Assembly: GCA_020348985.1 (NCBI GenBank)
Contig: CP070761.1
Span: 2,924,464-2,988,463, forward strand
Direction of reading: 5' to 3'
Origin: Candidatus Thorarchaeota archaeon
GTDB taxonomy: Archaea > Asgardarchaeota > Thorarchaeia > Thorarchaeales > Thorarchaeaceae
DNA: 64,000 nucleotides
This document shows, in pieces, positions 52,964 through 62,031 of this stretch. How positions within the stretch are numbered: the first letter of the stretch is position 1; the number at the start of each line of letters is the position of its first letter. Under the pieces are notes generated by a model. It was not told where the DNA came from, ran no database searches, and saw nothing but the letters and a program-made list of their open reading frames with translations. Both the position numbers and the translations under genes were made by a program.

Positions 52964-54874
52964 TCACATTCTGTCTACTACTGGTATGCCCAGAAGCTTT
53001 AGACAATTAGTCATTGCTATGATGAACGCATTGACGAGACCCCGGCGTGCTATCTTCAAAGAATCTTCGGCCTTGAGCACCGGCAAAGCATCATAGAACT
53101 TGCTGAAGAGACTTGCCAAGTTGTAGCAATATGTAGTAATCCTGTTTGAGGAAAAGCTGGTGCCCCATGCCTCTTTCTTTAGTCCTCTGGCAACCACCAG
53201 AACCTCCTCCGGATATCTAGAAAGAGCTTTCAGGAGTTCGTATTCAAGATTATCCTTCAGAAGACTATAGTCCGGGGTTGACTCGTCTAGGCTATCTGCT
53301 TTCTCGATTATTCGCTTGGCCCTGGCGAGTGAGTACTGGAGATACGGGCCTGCATCGCCATTGAAGTCCAGAGCATCCATCCATCTGAAGGTGATCTTTC
53401 TATCAGGTGATGCTTTCAGCAGAAGATACCTCACCGCGCCCGATCCAATCTTGGCTGCTACTTCGTCCTTGAACTCCTCACCTTCTTTGGGATTGCGCTT
53501 GTCAACCTCCTCTCTTGCAATCTCTGCAGCCTTATCCAAGACAAGATCACAAGAGTAGCCAATCCAAGTCCCCTTCCTGCCGGAGAAATCCGTCTCTTCT
53601 AGTCCCACCCACTCGTATGCAATATGGTGAGAATTCTTGCTCTGCTCTTCATATCCAAGAAGGTCGAGAATTGTGTAGATAAGCTTCTGAGGGTGGGCTT
53701 GCTCTGACCCAATGACATTGAAAACAACGTCAAAACGGCCAAAGTTCTTCTGATCGCCAACAAGTGTTGTTCTTAGGACATCCTCCCCATTTGGTTGGTT
53801 TTCAAATACTGCATACTTGAACGGATCGCTAACGATGCCGAACTTCCACATCTGGAATGCAACATCCGCTCCTGTATAGGTCCGCGTGCCATCAGAGCGG
53901 AACAAGACCTTGTATGGATCCTTCATATCTTTGAACTCTTCAAGGTCGTCAAGTTTCGCAACGACACAGCCCGCTTTGTCGCCATCATTTGGTATGAAGA
54001 CGCTCTCGCAGCTTAGCATCATCTCTCTTGCAGTGTCAAGAAGTCCGCTATGAGCAATTGCACTTTCCCAAATCTGAAGGTCATGATAGATTCCAAGTCG
54101 ATACGAGGTTTCGTTCTGTGCCTTGAGACATCTTGTTATCATTTCTTCGCTCACTTGAGCATCGGTTGACTCAGGATCTTCTAGCTGCCTAGATGTTTCA
54201 CGGATTCCCTGTTCAACCACGGGGTTTGTCTCAAAGTCCTTTTGAACGTCAACATACAATGTTCCCAAGAAGTGGTCGTATTTCTGGTCGGTCTCTGTGC
54301 TTCCTTCCTTCTGAAGCTTCCATGCCAGCTGCGCTATTTGAAGTCCAAGGTTGTTGATGTAGTCCGTTCTTAGAACATCGTAACCCACAGCTTCAAGTAT
54401 GTTCCCCAGTGTGTCCCCTATCACTGCGTTCCTAGCGTGCCCTATGTGCCAAGGTTTTGACGGGTTAACAGCAGGTGATTCAATCAACGCTCGCAGTCCT
54501 TTGAACTCTTCAGTTCTCCCAAATTCCTCACCACGATTCTTGATGGCAATAAGAGTTCTCTTGGCCAGCTCGCCTCTGTCAAAGAACAGGTTGATGTATG
54601 GGCCCTTGACTTCTACTCTATCAATAAGTGGTTCGTCCCTTGCCAACTCATCCAGTCTGGTTTTGATTCCCGCAGCAATCTCCGCAGGATTCTTCTTGAC
54701 TTCTTTTGTCAGATGAAATGAGATGGTCGTAGCAATATCTCCCAACGACGAGTCTGGGGGAATCTCTGTGAAATCACCAACAGTCTCAGGTTCTACCGAA
54801 GCAGCTTTTGCGATGAGACGGATGACTGTCTTCTCGAATGTTTGCCATGGATTTGCATCATCACTCTTGCTCAT
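52964..54874 (-). CDS. argS: Arginyl-tRNA synthetase
   Basis: A 636-residue class I synthetase. The N-terminal additional domain precedes the HIGH motif in NPSKPWHIGHARNAVIGDTL, followed by the catalytic Rossmann fold, GRKGTWIGYSC at the KMSK-like loop, and the all-helical anticodon-binding domain (YCYNLASLFSKFYDALPVL). It charges tRNA-Arg, two of whose genes lie near 6.2-6.8 kb. The ATG at 54874 starts MSKSDDANPW; the extra upstream codons to 54952 are unlikely. It is convergent with tldE, with a gap of one base. Confidence 0.95.
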   Translation of the reverse strand: MSKSDDANPWQTFEKTVIRLIAKAASVEPETVGDFTEIPPDSSLGDIATTISFHLTKEVKKNPAEIAAGIKTRLDELARDEPLIDRVEVKGPYINLFFDRGELAKRTLIAIKNRGEEFGRTEEFKGLRALIESPAVNPSKPWHIGHARNAVIGDTLGNILEAVGYDVLRTDYINNLGLQIAQLAWKLQKEGSTETDQKYDHFLGTLYVDVQKDFETNPVVEQGIRETSRQLEDPESTDAQVSEEMITRCLKAQNETSYRLGIYHDLQIWESAIAHSGLLDTAREMMLSCESVFIPNDGDKAGCVVAKLDDLEEFKDMKDPYKVLFRSDGTRTYTGADVAFQMWKFGIVSDPFKYAVFENQPNGEDVLRTTLVGDQKNFGRFDVVFNVIGSEQAHPQKLIYTILDLLGYEEQSKNSHHIAYEWVGLEETDFSGRKGTWIGYSCDLVLDKAAEIAREEVDKRNPKEGEEFKDEVAAKIGSGAVRYLLLKASPDRKITFRWMDALDFNGDAGPYLQYSLARAKRIIEKADSLDESTPDYSLLKDNLEYELLKALSRYPEEVLVVARGLKKEAWGTSFSSNRITTYCYNLASLFSKFYDALPVLKAEDSLKIARRGLVNAFIIAMTNCLKLLGIPVVDRM

Positions 54875-55246
54875 CGCCTGATTCACGTCACATGCTTCTG
54901 CAGGTGGGGGATATTCATAAACTAGTCGTTGCGGCTCGGTCTGGTCCCACAACTAGTATTCTAATCCCCTTTTTGAGCACAATTCTGCCAATTAGACGAG
55001 CCGTTTGTTTGATGAAATTGGCAACGTCCTATTCCATAATTTAGTGAAATGAACAATGAATCTTCCTTAAGTATGTGCAAACCCTTATAGGCTTTTGATA
55101 TCTGCGGTCAGATGTTCTCCCACCAGAGAACAGTTCCCCCAACACCGCGCCCAGAATGCTGTTTACCGCGCCAGGTGAACACAACTCATAGGTACCCTTC
55201 AAGGCTCTTACCGCTACTCTATCCCCCCGATAGAGAATGCAGGGAG
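54875..55246. other. 372 bp divergent intergenic region (argS/tfb)
   Basis: I see no gene here. It holds an AT-rich part around 55020-55090 with a TATA-like element (acccttatagg, 55080-55091) and a proline-rich in-frame stretch upstream of TFB that does not resemble TFB. Likely the promoters for both flanking genes and a long 5' leader for tfb. Confidence 0.5.
55080..55092 (+). promoter_or_regulatory. TATA-like promoter upstream of tfb
   Basis: acccttataggc at 55080-55091 has a TATA core (ttatag). It predicts a start near 55112, which would give either a 135-base leader before ATG 55247 or a leaderless mRNA from the ATG at 55112. Confidence 0.4.
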
Positions 55247-56209
55247 ATGATTGGACTGGCCAGCAAACAAAAGACTCGGAAACAACGAGAGCGCAACCTT
55301 GGAGCGGCCGGTGATGTTTGTTCTGCGTGTAGTTCTACTGACATGTTTATTGATCACTCGCGTGGTGAAGTGATCTGTTCCAACTGTGGACTCGTCCTCT
55401 CAGATCGGTCAATTGACATGGGTCCAGAATGGCGTGCGTTCACTGCCGATGAGCAGAATGCCCGTCAGAGGGTAGGGGGGCCCCAGGACTGGAGTAAGTT
55501 CGACCAAGGACTTACAACGATAATCGGAAGACAGAATGTTGATGCATCTGGCAGGAAGTTGACTTCTACCCGTCGAGCGCAGATACATCGACTACGCAAA
55601 TGGCAAATCCGTACCAAGGTGCACAGTTCTGACAAACGCAACCTCGCAGTTGCAATGACAGAACTACATAGAATCTCCTCTCAGTTGAGTATACCATACT
55701 CGATTCGAGAGACCTCCGCAGTTATCTACAGGAAGGCCCTTCGCAAGAGATTGACTCGAGGAAGAACAATACTCGGGATGATTGCAGCCTCTCTATATCT
55801 GGCGTGCCGGGTTCATCAAGTGCCAAGGCCGCTAGAAGAGGTATGCGATCAAATTCATATCACACGCAAGGAGCTTAGCCTGTGCGTCCGACTAATTCTA
55901 CGCTATCTCAACCTCAAGATTCCACACAGCAATCCTGTGGAGTTCATACACCGCTTCGGTTCTGAGCTCGAATTGCCTGGAGAGGCAAAGAAGGCTGCTA
56001 TCGATATACTCGAGATGGCAAGGAAGGAACGACTCACAATAGGTAAGGACCCAAAGGGCATGGCGGCGGCGGCGATATACGTTGCAAGTATCCTTACGGG
56101 TGCCAGGAGAACGCAGCTTGAAATCGCACGTACGGCCCGGGTCACTGAAGTAACAGTGCGGAACCGCTACAAGGAAATGGTAGAGAAACTCGGCATCTCT
56201 ACGACATGA
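55247..56209 (+). CDS. tfb: Transcription initiation factor B (TFB)
   Basis: A 320-residue TFIIB homologue. The N-terminal zinc ribbon is VCSACSSTDMFIDHSRGEVICSNCG, then a B-finger/linker (MGPEWRAFTADEQNARQRVGGP) and two cyclin repeats (LAVAMTELHRISSQLSIPYS... and YIAS-like VASILTGARRTQLEIARTARVTEVTVRNRY). It recruits RNA polymerase to TBP-bound promoters. I start at ATG 55247, which begins MIGLASKQK; the frame stays open back to 55112 but the extra residues are proline-rich and unrelated. The second repeat ends EKLGIST, as in archaeal TFBs. Confidence 0.95.
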   Translation: MIGLASKQKTRKQRERNLGAAGDVCSACSSTDMFIDHSRGEVICSNCGLVLSDRSIDMGPEWRAFTADEQNARQRVGGPQDWSKFDQGLTTIIGRQNVDASGRKLTSTRRAQIHRLRKWQIRTKVHSSDKRNLAVAMTELHRISSQLSIPYSIRETSAVIYRKALRKRLTRGRTILGMIAASLYLACRVHQVPRPLEEVCDQIHITRKELSLCVRLILRYLNLKIPHSNPVEFIHRFGSELELPGEAKKAAIDILEMARKERLTIGKDPKGMAAAAIYVASILTGARRTQLEIARTARVTEVTVRNRYKEMVEKLGISTT

Positions 56210-56220
56210 CCTTGGAGACT

Positions 56221-56244
56221 GGAGAGCTCCGCCGGGAGCTCTCC
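56221..56244 (+). terminator. Terminator-like hairpin after tfb
   Basis: A 10 bp stem GGAGAGCTCC/GGAGCTCTCC (56221-56230 with 56235-56244, loop gccg), 11 bp after the stop codon. No strong T-run follows, so it may only stabilise the mRNA end. Confidence 0.55.
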
Positions 56245-56398
56245 CATCAACCTTTCTGAGATTCCACTGACCTATCAAGTTCATTTCAGACCCACAGTGG
56301 TTTCCTCAAGCAAGGGCCTGCGCTGACAGCAGGTCTATTATCTAGAACAAGAACGGTTTTGACAACTCGAATTCGGTCTCGTGTGAATTCGCTACGAA

Positions 56399-57634
56399 TT
56401 GTGGCTATTGGAGATAGAATTGATGACGTTGAGAAGATATGGTCAGTTAGTGGTAATTATGATTCTTCTGACCCTTCCATCCATACTAATCTTTGCTGGT
56501 GACAACCCTCGAGTGTTCACAGAACCTAGACGCGCAGTTTCAGGATTTGGGTCGAGTCATACTTTTACACCACATGATGCGATACAGATTACTTCAGATG
56601 AGGAGTTTGCAACAACCGCAAGTAGTGAAGGATGGCCGGGCGACGGCACTGCCGAGAGGCCCTATGTGATTAGTGGTCTATTACTCTCGGATCCATCAAT
56701 ACAACCACTCAGAATCTGGAACACCCAAGTCCATTGGGTCTTCAACAACAACATTGTCGAGAGCGGTGCAGTATGCGGTATCTGGGTTGATAACACTATC
56801 AACGGGGTTATCCGAAATAACACAGTCCGGAACAGGCATAGCGGAGTCATTCTTCAGAATGCGCAGAATCTGACAGTCACGGAAAACGTAATCCACGGAA
56901 ACACCGCTAACGGAATAGAAGTGCTTGGTTCTCTTATCAATTCCACAATAATTGGAAACAATATCTACGACAACGCTGACGTTGGCATGTACATCCCGGC
57001 TGCAATAGACTCGACCATCGTTAATAATACCGTTGCAGAAAATGGAGGGAACGGAATCACAATCACGATCTGCACCCGCAACATTGTCTCCAACAACATA
57101 GTTGAGAGCAATGGTGGTTTTGGAATGTTTGTGGGAGCAAGCAACTCCCTCATCGAAGGAAATTCGATCATTGAATCGGGGGATGATGGAATGACATTGA
57201 TTTCTGGAAGCATGTCAGAGATTCTAGATAATACATTGGAGTCGAATGAAGGATATGGAGTTTCCTTGAGCGGATCAGTTAGAAACGTCACAGTGACTCT
57301 GAATGAATTCATTGGGAATGTAGGCGATTCCCAAGTCTGTGACCATGGTATTGGCAATGAGTTCTGTTACAACTACTATGACTCATGGACAAGTCCTGAC
57401 GTTGATTCCAATGAGATAGTAGATGAACCGTATCTTGTAGATGGAAGTGCGGAGAACTCGGACCCATATCCTCTGGCATCCCCCAACGCAGAGATTCCAG
57501 ACATGACGACAACGACTACCACTTCAACCACACCAACTCCGCCCGATGGAACTGTTGACCTTCTTCCTCTGATTGGCGGAATAGCACTGGTCGCATTGGT
57601 CGGCATTGTTGTAGTTGCAAAGAGAAGAGCGTAG
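56399..57634 (+). CDS. Membrane-anchored parallel beta-helix (NosD-like) surface protein
   Basis: A 411-residue surface protein. A signal peptide covers about residues 10-35, and a NosD/CASH-type right-handed parallel beta-helix fills most of the body, with repeated units such as NNNIVESGAVCGIWV, NNTVRNRHSGVIL, ENVIHGNTANGIEV, GNNIYDNADVGMYI, NNTVAENGGNGIT and NNIVESNGGFGMFV. A Thr-rich linker (TTTTTTSTTPTPP) and a C-terminal helix (LLPLIGGIALVALVGIVVVAKRRA) anchor it. Such folds bind or process polysaccharides; the role here is unknown. The start could be a little further downstream. Confidence 0.85.
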   Translation: MWLLEIELMTLRRYGQLVVIMILLTLPSILIFAGDNPRVFTEPRRAVSGFGSSHTFTPHDAIQITSDEEFATTASSEGWPGDGTAERPYVISGLLLSDPSIQPLRIWNTQVHWVFNNNIVESGAVCGIWVDNTINGVIRNNTVRNRHSGVILQNAQNLTVTENVIHGNTANGIEVLGSLINSTIIGNNIYDNADVGMYIPAAIDSTIVNNTVAENGGNGITITICTRNIVSNNIVESNGGFGMFVGASNSLIEGNSIIESGDDGMTLISGSMSEILDNTLESNEGYGVSLSGSVRNVTVTLNEFIGNVGDSQVCDHGIGNEFCYNYYDSWTSPDVDSNEIVDEPYLVDGSAENSDPYPLASPNAEIPDMTTTTTTSTTPTPPDGTVDLLPLIGGIALVALVGIVVVAKRRA

Positions 57635-57701
57635 AATGACATCCGGCTGATGAAGTCACGTCCAGTCAGTTAGGCTTCGTCACCCATAGCTGTGAGTGTA
57701 C

Positions 57702-58730
57702 TTATTGCCGCCTTCGCAGATAGGCCAACAGTACGATGATGACCGCAACCCCTATGCCGCCTGCTAAGAAGATGGCCTCGGTTGGAAACTCCAAATCTCC
57801 AGTTGTTGTTGTAGTCTCACCCCAAGTTGTCACATTCTGCACCGTTGACGAATCAGCAATAAGCCAGTGACATATTCTGAGCAGGAATGGCCATTCAGAG
57901 TCTGGGTCATCATATCTGTCCATGTAGTCAGTGCCATCCCTGTCACTGTTCTCCTCATATTCGAAGTGAGGACTAGACAAGAAGAGGTTCCCGTCCCCAT
58001 ACCTTGCAGCAACCATGGCCGGTTGGTTGTTGAAGGTGTAGTTAGCTATGCAGATTAGTTCTTGACCCTCGTCAGGTACGAAGTACCTTCCTGTTCTAAA
58101 CAGTACAGACATTGCTTCTGGCATGTCTGACAAATCGGGGCCGGTACACTCGCGATTCACTTCAATATCTGTCACTAGTGTATGTCCTATCTCGGGCATC
58201 CCAATCGTTGTTCCATTTACTAGACCCAGATCATATTGCTCCTCTCTACCTTCAAAGAACGAGTCCGTGACAGCAATTGTGGAGCTGCCTCTGACCCCTA
58301 TGAATGAACCTCCAAGTGAAAGCCACTCTCGAATCATCTCTTCAGCTTCTTCCCCAAGATTATTCTCGATGAAGGGGCCAAGTCCTTCGGGGATCACCAA
58401 TAGCTCAAATGCAAAGAGGGCCCCGTCAAGAATGTGTGTTCTGTTGATGACGGTCACCGTGGCATTCATCCAATTGAACATGCTAATGAGAGCTGTTCTG
58501 CTTTCTCTCACCCTTGCGTCGGTAGAGCTATAATAGCTCTCGTAGATGGCCACACTGAGATTTGAGAGGTCATTCTGAGATTGACTCAGTAGAATGCATC
58601 GTCCCGGTTCGCCTTGTGTCATAGTTATCCCATGGTTAGGCAGGCAGACTCCCAAGGCAAGAATGAGAATCAGTGTCGATGTTATCATGCCCCTCAAGAA
58701 TACACGGTTTAACATAGCTATCACGGCCAT
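57702..58730 (-). CDS. Secreted, anchored BPL_N/GATase-like protein
   Basis: A 342-residue surface protein: an N-terminal signal segment (MITSTLILILALGVCLP), a class I GATase-like/BPL_N domain (VAIYESYYSSTDARVRESRTALISMFNW, IREWLSLGGSFIGVRGSS, AMVAARYGDGNLFLSSPHFEYE), a Thr linker (TTTTTGD) and a C-terminal membrane helix ending AYLRRRQ. Catalytic Cys of glutaminases is not seen in the GVRGSS elbow, so it is probably a binding domain. It converges with the beta-helix gene, which has the same anchor design. Confidence 0.75.
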   Translation of the reverse strand: MAVIAMLNRVFLRGMITSTLILILALGVCLPNHGITMTQGEPGRCILLSQSQNDLSNLSVAIYESYYSSTDARVRESRTALISMFNWMNATVTVINRTHILDGALFAFELLVIPEGLGPFIENNLGEEAEEMIREWLSLGGSFIGVRGSSTIAVTDSFFEGREEQYDLGLVNGTTIGMPEIGHTLVTDIEVNRECTGPDLSDMPEAMSVLFRTGRYFVPDEGQELICIANYTFNNQPAMVAARYGDGNLFLSSPHFEYEENSDRDGTDYMDRYDDPDSEWPFLLRICHWLIADSSTVQNVTTWGETTTTTGDLEFPTEAIFLAGGIGVAVIIVLLAYLRRRQ

Positions 58731-58898
58731 TTGTCTATGATATAGTGATACGTGGATTGGTTAAACAATAGCGATGATGATTGACGCAATTTCTTTGCGT
58801 AGAATCATCTGCATTGATTGTGACCCTGAATCGCAAGTCTGTCTACTCAAACCTTAAGTCAAACATGACTCACCATCACTCTGGAGGTCTGGATATCC

Positions 58899-59732
58899 TT
58901 GGCAGGTCGACGAATAATTCAAGGAGCCTGGCTTATAGAGCGCAAGACAGGCAAAAGCATGGTTTCCAGAACCTTCACCGATGTCGAGATTGATATGGAC
59001 TTATTCGCACCGTTTCTTTCTGCGACGAAAATACTCGTTGACACCGCAGCACAAGAAGATCTACAGATGATAGACACAGAGAATCTGCGGTATGTATGGG
59101 ATGGCAATGATTGGGTTCTCCTCGTACTTGCAGTGTCAAAGGGAGCGAGACTTGGTCATATGCGTTTCTTGTTGAACTATTCACTTACCGAATTCATGCG
59201 ATTAGAGGTACCGAAGAACAGTGACATTGAATCTGTTCTCAAGAAATGGACTGGTGTACCAAAAGCATTCTCGAGATTCGAGAGGCTATTAGATGAACTC
59301 CTAGACCAATTTGAGGTTGCAGATGAATCGCTTGTTGCAGGAAAGTCAATGGACTGTCTAGCAGTTTACAGCCATCTCTTCCGAGCCATCTTTCGTGTGA
59401 AGCTTACAAAGAAGAAGCGAGAGGCCCTCACTGATAGAATCCGGAAGGATGCAAAGTCACTCTTTGAGAAAGAACCTGCGCTGAGGCTTACGCAAATCGA
59501 TGAATCAGGTGTCGACGTCTTGAGTATCAATCCACACGAGTGTACTTACAAGAGTCTCAGAGACTCATTGGAGAAGCTCCTTCGCATTGTGGCTCAGGCT
59601 ACAAAGGACGTGGCCACGCCCACCGCTTTCAGAACCATGATATTCGAACACGCGATGCCTTATGTCAAACGCGACTTGGCACGTCTCCAGACCTATGCTA
59701 TCCTTGACGACGTTGTCCGTTACCTGTTCTAG
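58899..59732 (+). CDS. Longin/roadblock-like domain protein
   Basis: A 277-residue cytosolic protein. Residues 5-105 have a longin-like alternation: IIQGAWLIERKTGKSMVSRTFTDVEID (two strands), the helix DLFAPFLSATKILVDTA, then DTENLRYVWDGNDWVLLVLAVSKGA (strands) and a helix after it. Longin folds sit in SNAREs, adaptors and small-GTPase regulators; Asgard genomes have many. The C-terminal 170 residues are mostly helical (VKLTKKKREALTDRIRKDAKSLFE) and unassigned. The TTG at 58899 has a ggagg site about 10 bp upstream. A link to Ras-like GTPases is only inferred. Confidence 0.6.
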   Translation: MAGRRIIQGAWLIERKTGKSMVSRTFTDVEIDMDLFAPFLSATKILVDTAAQEDLQMIDTENLRYVWDGNDWVLLVLAVSKGARLGHMRFLLNYSLTEFMRLEVPKNSDIESVLKKWTGVPKAFSRFERLLDELLDQFEVADESLVAGKSMDCLAVYSHLFRAIFRVKLTKKKREALTDRIRKDAKSLFEKEPALRLTQIDESGVDVLSINPHECTYKSLRDSLEKLLRIVAQATKDVATPTAFRTMIFEHAMPYVKRDLARLQTYAILDDVVRYLF

Positions 59733-61072
59733 AGTCGTTCCAGCATCAGGAGTAACCTTTGCACAATCTGCCCTCTCTTTCTCTCGGGCAGTGTCCTTCT
59801 TCCCGGTCTTATTGCCATTCTACGGTGAGTTGTCGCACTTCCCGAGACCTGCTCTTCAGGTAGCATCTCTCTCACTTCAAGTCCAGTTTGGTCAATCATC
59901 GCACTCAGATCAACAGTTACTTGCCCTTCTGAGGAATTGATCACCGGAACTGTCATTCCAATCCTACCGCCATGGTTGAGGAGTTGAGCAACACTCTGTA
60001 GGACACTATTGTATAGATCTGTCAACGATTTGATGTTGCATTCTGCTTCACTGCGATCGGGTGTATCAGAGTAAATAGGACCCAAATCTGGCTCAAATGC
60101 GACAGCATCAACAGCGGCATTTACCAGATCAGACGCATGTCTCGAGTCTCCTCTGATGATTGTGTAGTCTATCACCTGATCTAGTTCGATTGATAGCCAT
60201 TTCAGATTGGACCTTGCTCCTCGAACTGCCTCTGCATTATTGTCAATGCCAATACACTTCATGTCAAGCATTGCTGCTTCCATGAGAATCGTTCCTGTTC
60301 CACAGAATGGATCGAGGACTACATCACCAGTTCTTGCTCCAGCCAGATTAAGCAAAGTTCTACAAAGCTTTGGACTTGTGCTTATTTCTGCAGAAACGTA
60401 CGGACGAGATTCGTCTCTGTACTGTTGAAGCTGTGAGTCATACACTACAACAGTTCTTCCTATGTAGAGTGTGTCTTCGGTGAAGATCGCAAGGATTTCC
60501 GCGTTTGGAGGGCTTAGCAGTTTGTGCCGAGCTATCGTCGCAGGCCAGAGCGCAGTATTCGGTCGTTTCTCGTCCCTTTTGTCCGGCTCATCATACGCGT
60601 AGTAGACTGCTTTCTTGGCCTCAAGCTCAGTCAGTTTCTGCTTTATCCACTCGTCCATTCCCAGTGTGAATCTCTTCAGGTCCAGTCTTGGAGCATCATC
60701 AACCATCGGATAAGTACTGACGCCGAATTTGATTTTCTTGTTCTTCGGTTTGCCCCAAACCTCACTCACCCACGGGCAGCTTTGGAGTATCCTTCTCGCA
60801 TCCTTTCCTATCTTACCTCTAACTGGAAACGCCTTCTCTGCAATCTCTTTGTCATATCTCGTTATTACACGTCCAGTCTTGAAGCAGCCGCCAAGAGCCG
60901 ATTGGATATCAACTAGCTGGCCGTTGTCGAGAACTTGATCAACCTTGACGACGACTGCATTCCGAGAATGGTCGGCAATTCGGACTTCAAGACCCAAGTC
61001 CTCTAGATGTACAAGCAATTCGGCAATGCTGAGAAGCCAGTTCTTGCCTAGAATGAAGACGTACTCTGTCAT
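59729..61072 (-). CDS. Trm11/TrmG10-like RNA methyltransferase
   Basis: A 447-residue protein. A THUMP-like N-terminal part (YVFILGKNWLLSIAELLVHL...) is followed by a Rossmann SAM-binding domain with motif I VLDPFCGTGTILMEA and IGIDNNAEAVRGARSNL. Motif IV is EPDLGPIY where active enzymes usually have DPPY or NPPY, so the catalytic loop is atypical. Family members make N2-methylguanosine at position 10 of tRNA. The ATG at 61072 overlaps the stop of the upstream endonuclease IV-like gene by four bases (ATGA), so the two are coupled. Confidence 0.82.
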   Translation of the reverse strand: MTEYVFILGKNWLLSIAELLVHLEDLGLEVRIADHSRNAVVVKVDQVLDNGQLVDIQSALGGCFKTGRVITRYDKEIAEKAFPVRGKIGKDARRILQSCPWVSEVWGKPKNKKIKFGVSTYPMVDDAPRLDLKRFTLGMDEWIKQKLTELEAKKAVYYAYDEPDKRDEKRPNTALWPATIARHKLLSPPNAEILAIFTEDTLYIGRTVVVYDSQLQQYRDESRPYVSAEISTSPKLCRTLLNLAGARTGDVVLDPFCGTGTILMEAAMLDMKCIGIDNNAEAVRGARSNLKWLSIELDQVIDYTIIRGDSRHASDLVNAAVDAVAFEPDLGPIYSDTPDRSEAECNIKSLTDLYNSVLQSVAQLLNHGGRIGMTVPVINSSEGQVTVDLSAMIDQTGLEVREMLPEEQVSGSATTHRRMAIRPGRRTLPERKRGQIVQRLLLMLERL

Positions 61073-61914
61073 TTGTTGCTGGCCTCCAGCTCCTCAAGCA
61101 AGAACTTCGAGTAGAGCGCACCCCTTATCGGGTTTGGGGTCTCTGATATGACTGTTGGACCATATCCTGCCTCGCTTACTATCTCGATGAGTGGCAGAAT
61201 ATCGGGCCCCCACTTTCCGCCTAATGGTTTGTGTGAGCTCTCACCTGACTCTGTGAATGTCACGCCACTGACGTGGAAGTGCATATTATCTACAAATCGA
61301 GCTCCCAGATCGTTCTCGAATCCAGTTAGGACGCTCAGGTAGTTATTTCTATCCTTCAGTCCTCCATTGGACCTTGCGTGAAGATGAGCCCAGTCGATTG
61401 TGGGTATTGTACCCTCAACCTCATTACACAGCCGGGTGATTTCTTCAACTGATCCGAATGCGCGAACCTTGCCGGCGATTTCCGGCGCAAGAAGGATATC
61501 ATTTCCGCTTCTGTCTGCGGTTTCTCGGACTTCTCTCAGCGCATCCTTAATCACGCGGTAGGCCTCATCGCGATCGAGACCGCCCATGGTTCCTGGATGA
61601 AACACAACCCTCTTTGCAGCCATAAGAGGCGCGAATCTCAATGCCTTCGTAAGTCTCGCTTTGGACCGCTCACGAATCTCTGCGCTTTTTGATGCCAAGT
61701 TGATGTAGTAAGCCGCATGAAGACTCATTGACACATCAGACTCGTTGGCAAGTTTGCCCACCAGCCTTGCCCGTTCTTCTGTAGATCTGAGGCCGTAAAC
61801 TGCAGCAAACTCAAGTGCGTTGAGACCCGCCTCCCTGAGAATTTCGAAGACTCTTTCTGGCTTTCCACGAGATTCTTCTGGATATCCCGCAGGTCCAAAA
61901 CGCACCATTGTCAT
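61069..61914 (-). CDS. Endonuclease IV-like (xylose isomerase-like TIM barrel) protein
   Basis: A 281-residue TIM barrel of the AP endonuclease/endonuclease IV family. Metal-ligand positions look kept: His in SMSLHAAYY, His in VVFHPG, Glu in LAPEIAGK, Asp/His in IDWAHLHAR, His pair in MHFHVSG, and Glu in VISETPN. These enzymes cut abasic DNA; archaeal members of this type could also act on other phosphodiesters. ATG 61914 starts MTMVRFGPAGYP; 30 upstream codons to 62004 are unlikely. It is followed by the Trm11-like gene with a 4-base overlap. Confidence 0.85.
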   Translation of the reverse strand: MTMVRFGPAGYPEESRGKPERVFEILREAGLNALEFAAVYGLRSTEERARLVGKLANESDVSMSLHAAYYINLASKSAEIRERSKARLTKALRFAPLMAAKRVVFHPGTMGGLDRDEAYRVIKDALREVRETADRSGNDILLAPEIAGKVRAFGSVEEITRLCNEVEGTIPTIDWAHLHARSNGGLKDRNNYLSVLTGFENDLGARFVDNMHFHVSGVTFTESGESSHKPLGGKWGPDILPLIEIVSEAGYGPTVISETPNPIRGALYSKFLLEELEASNK

Positions 61915-62031
61915 TGTCAAATACTCCAATCGCTGAGAGCAATGTCCGTGACTGTTTTGAGTCATTAGGTGCATGAGCTTGAGTCGGAAGCTATTAATGA
62001 ACACCGGCTGTGTGGCAAAGTGAGAGTGGGA

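Noticed and set aside
55112..55246. TFB N-terminal extension
   Set aside because: Proline-rich and unrelated to TFB; a start at 55247 gives a normal TFB N-terminus. Kept only as a possible leader.
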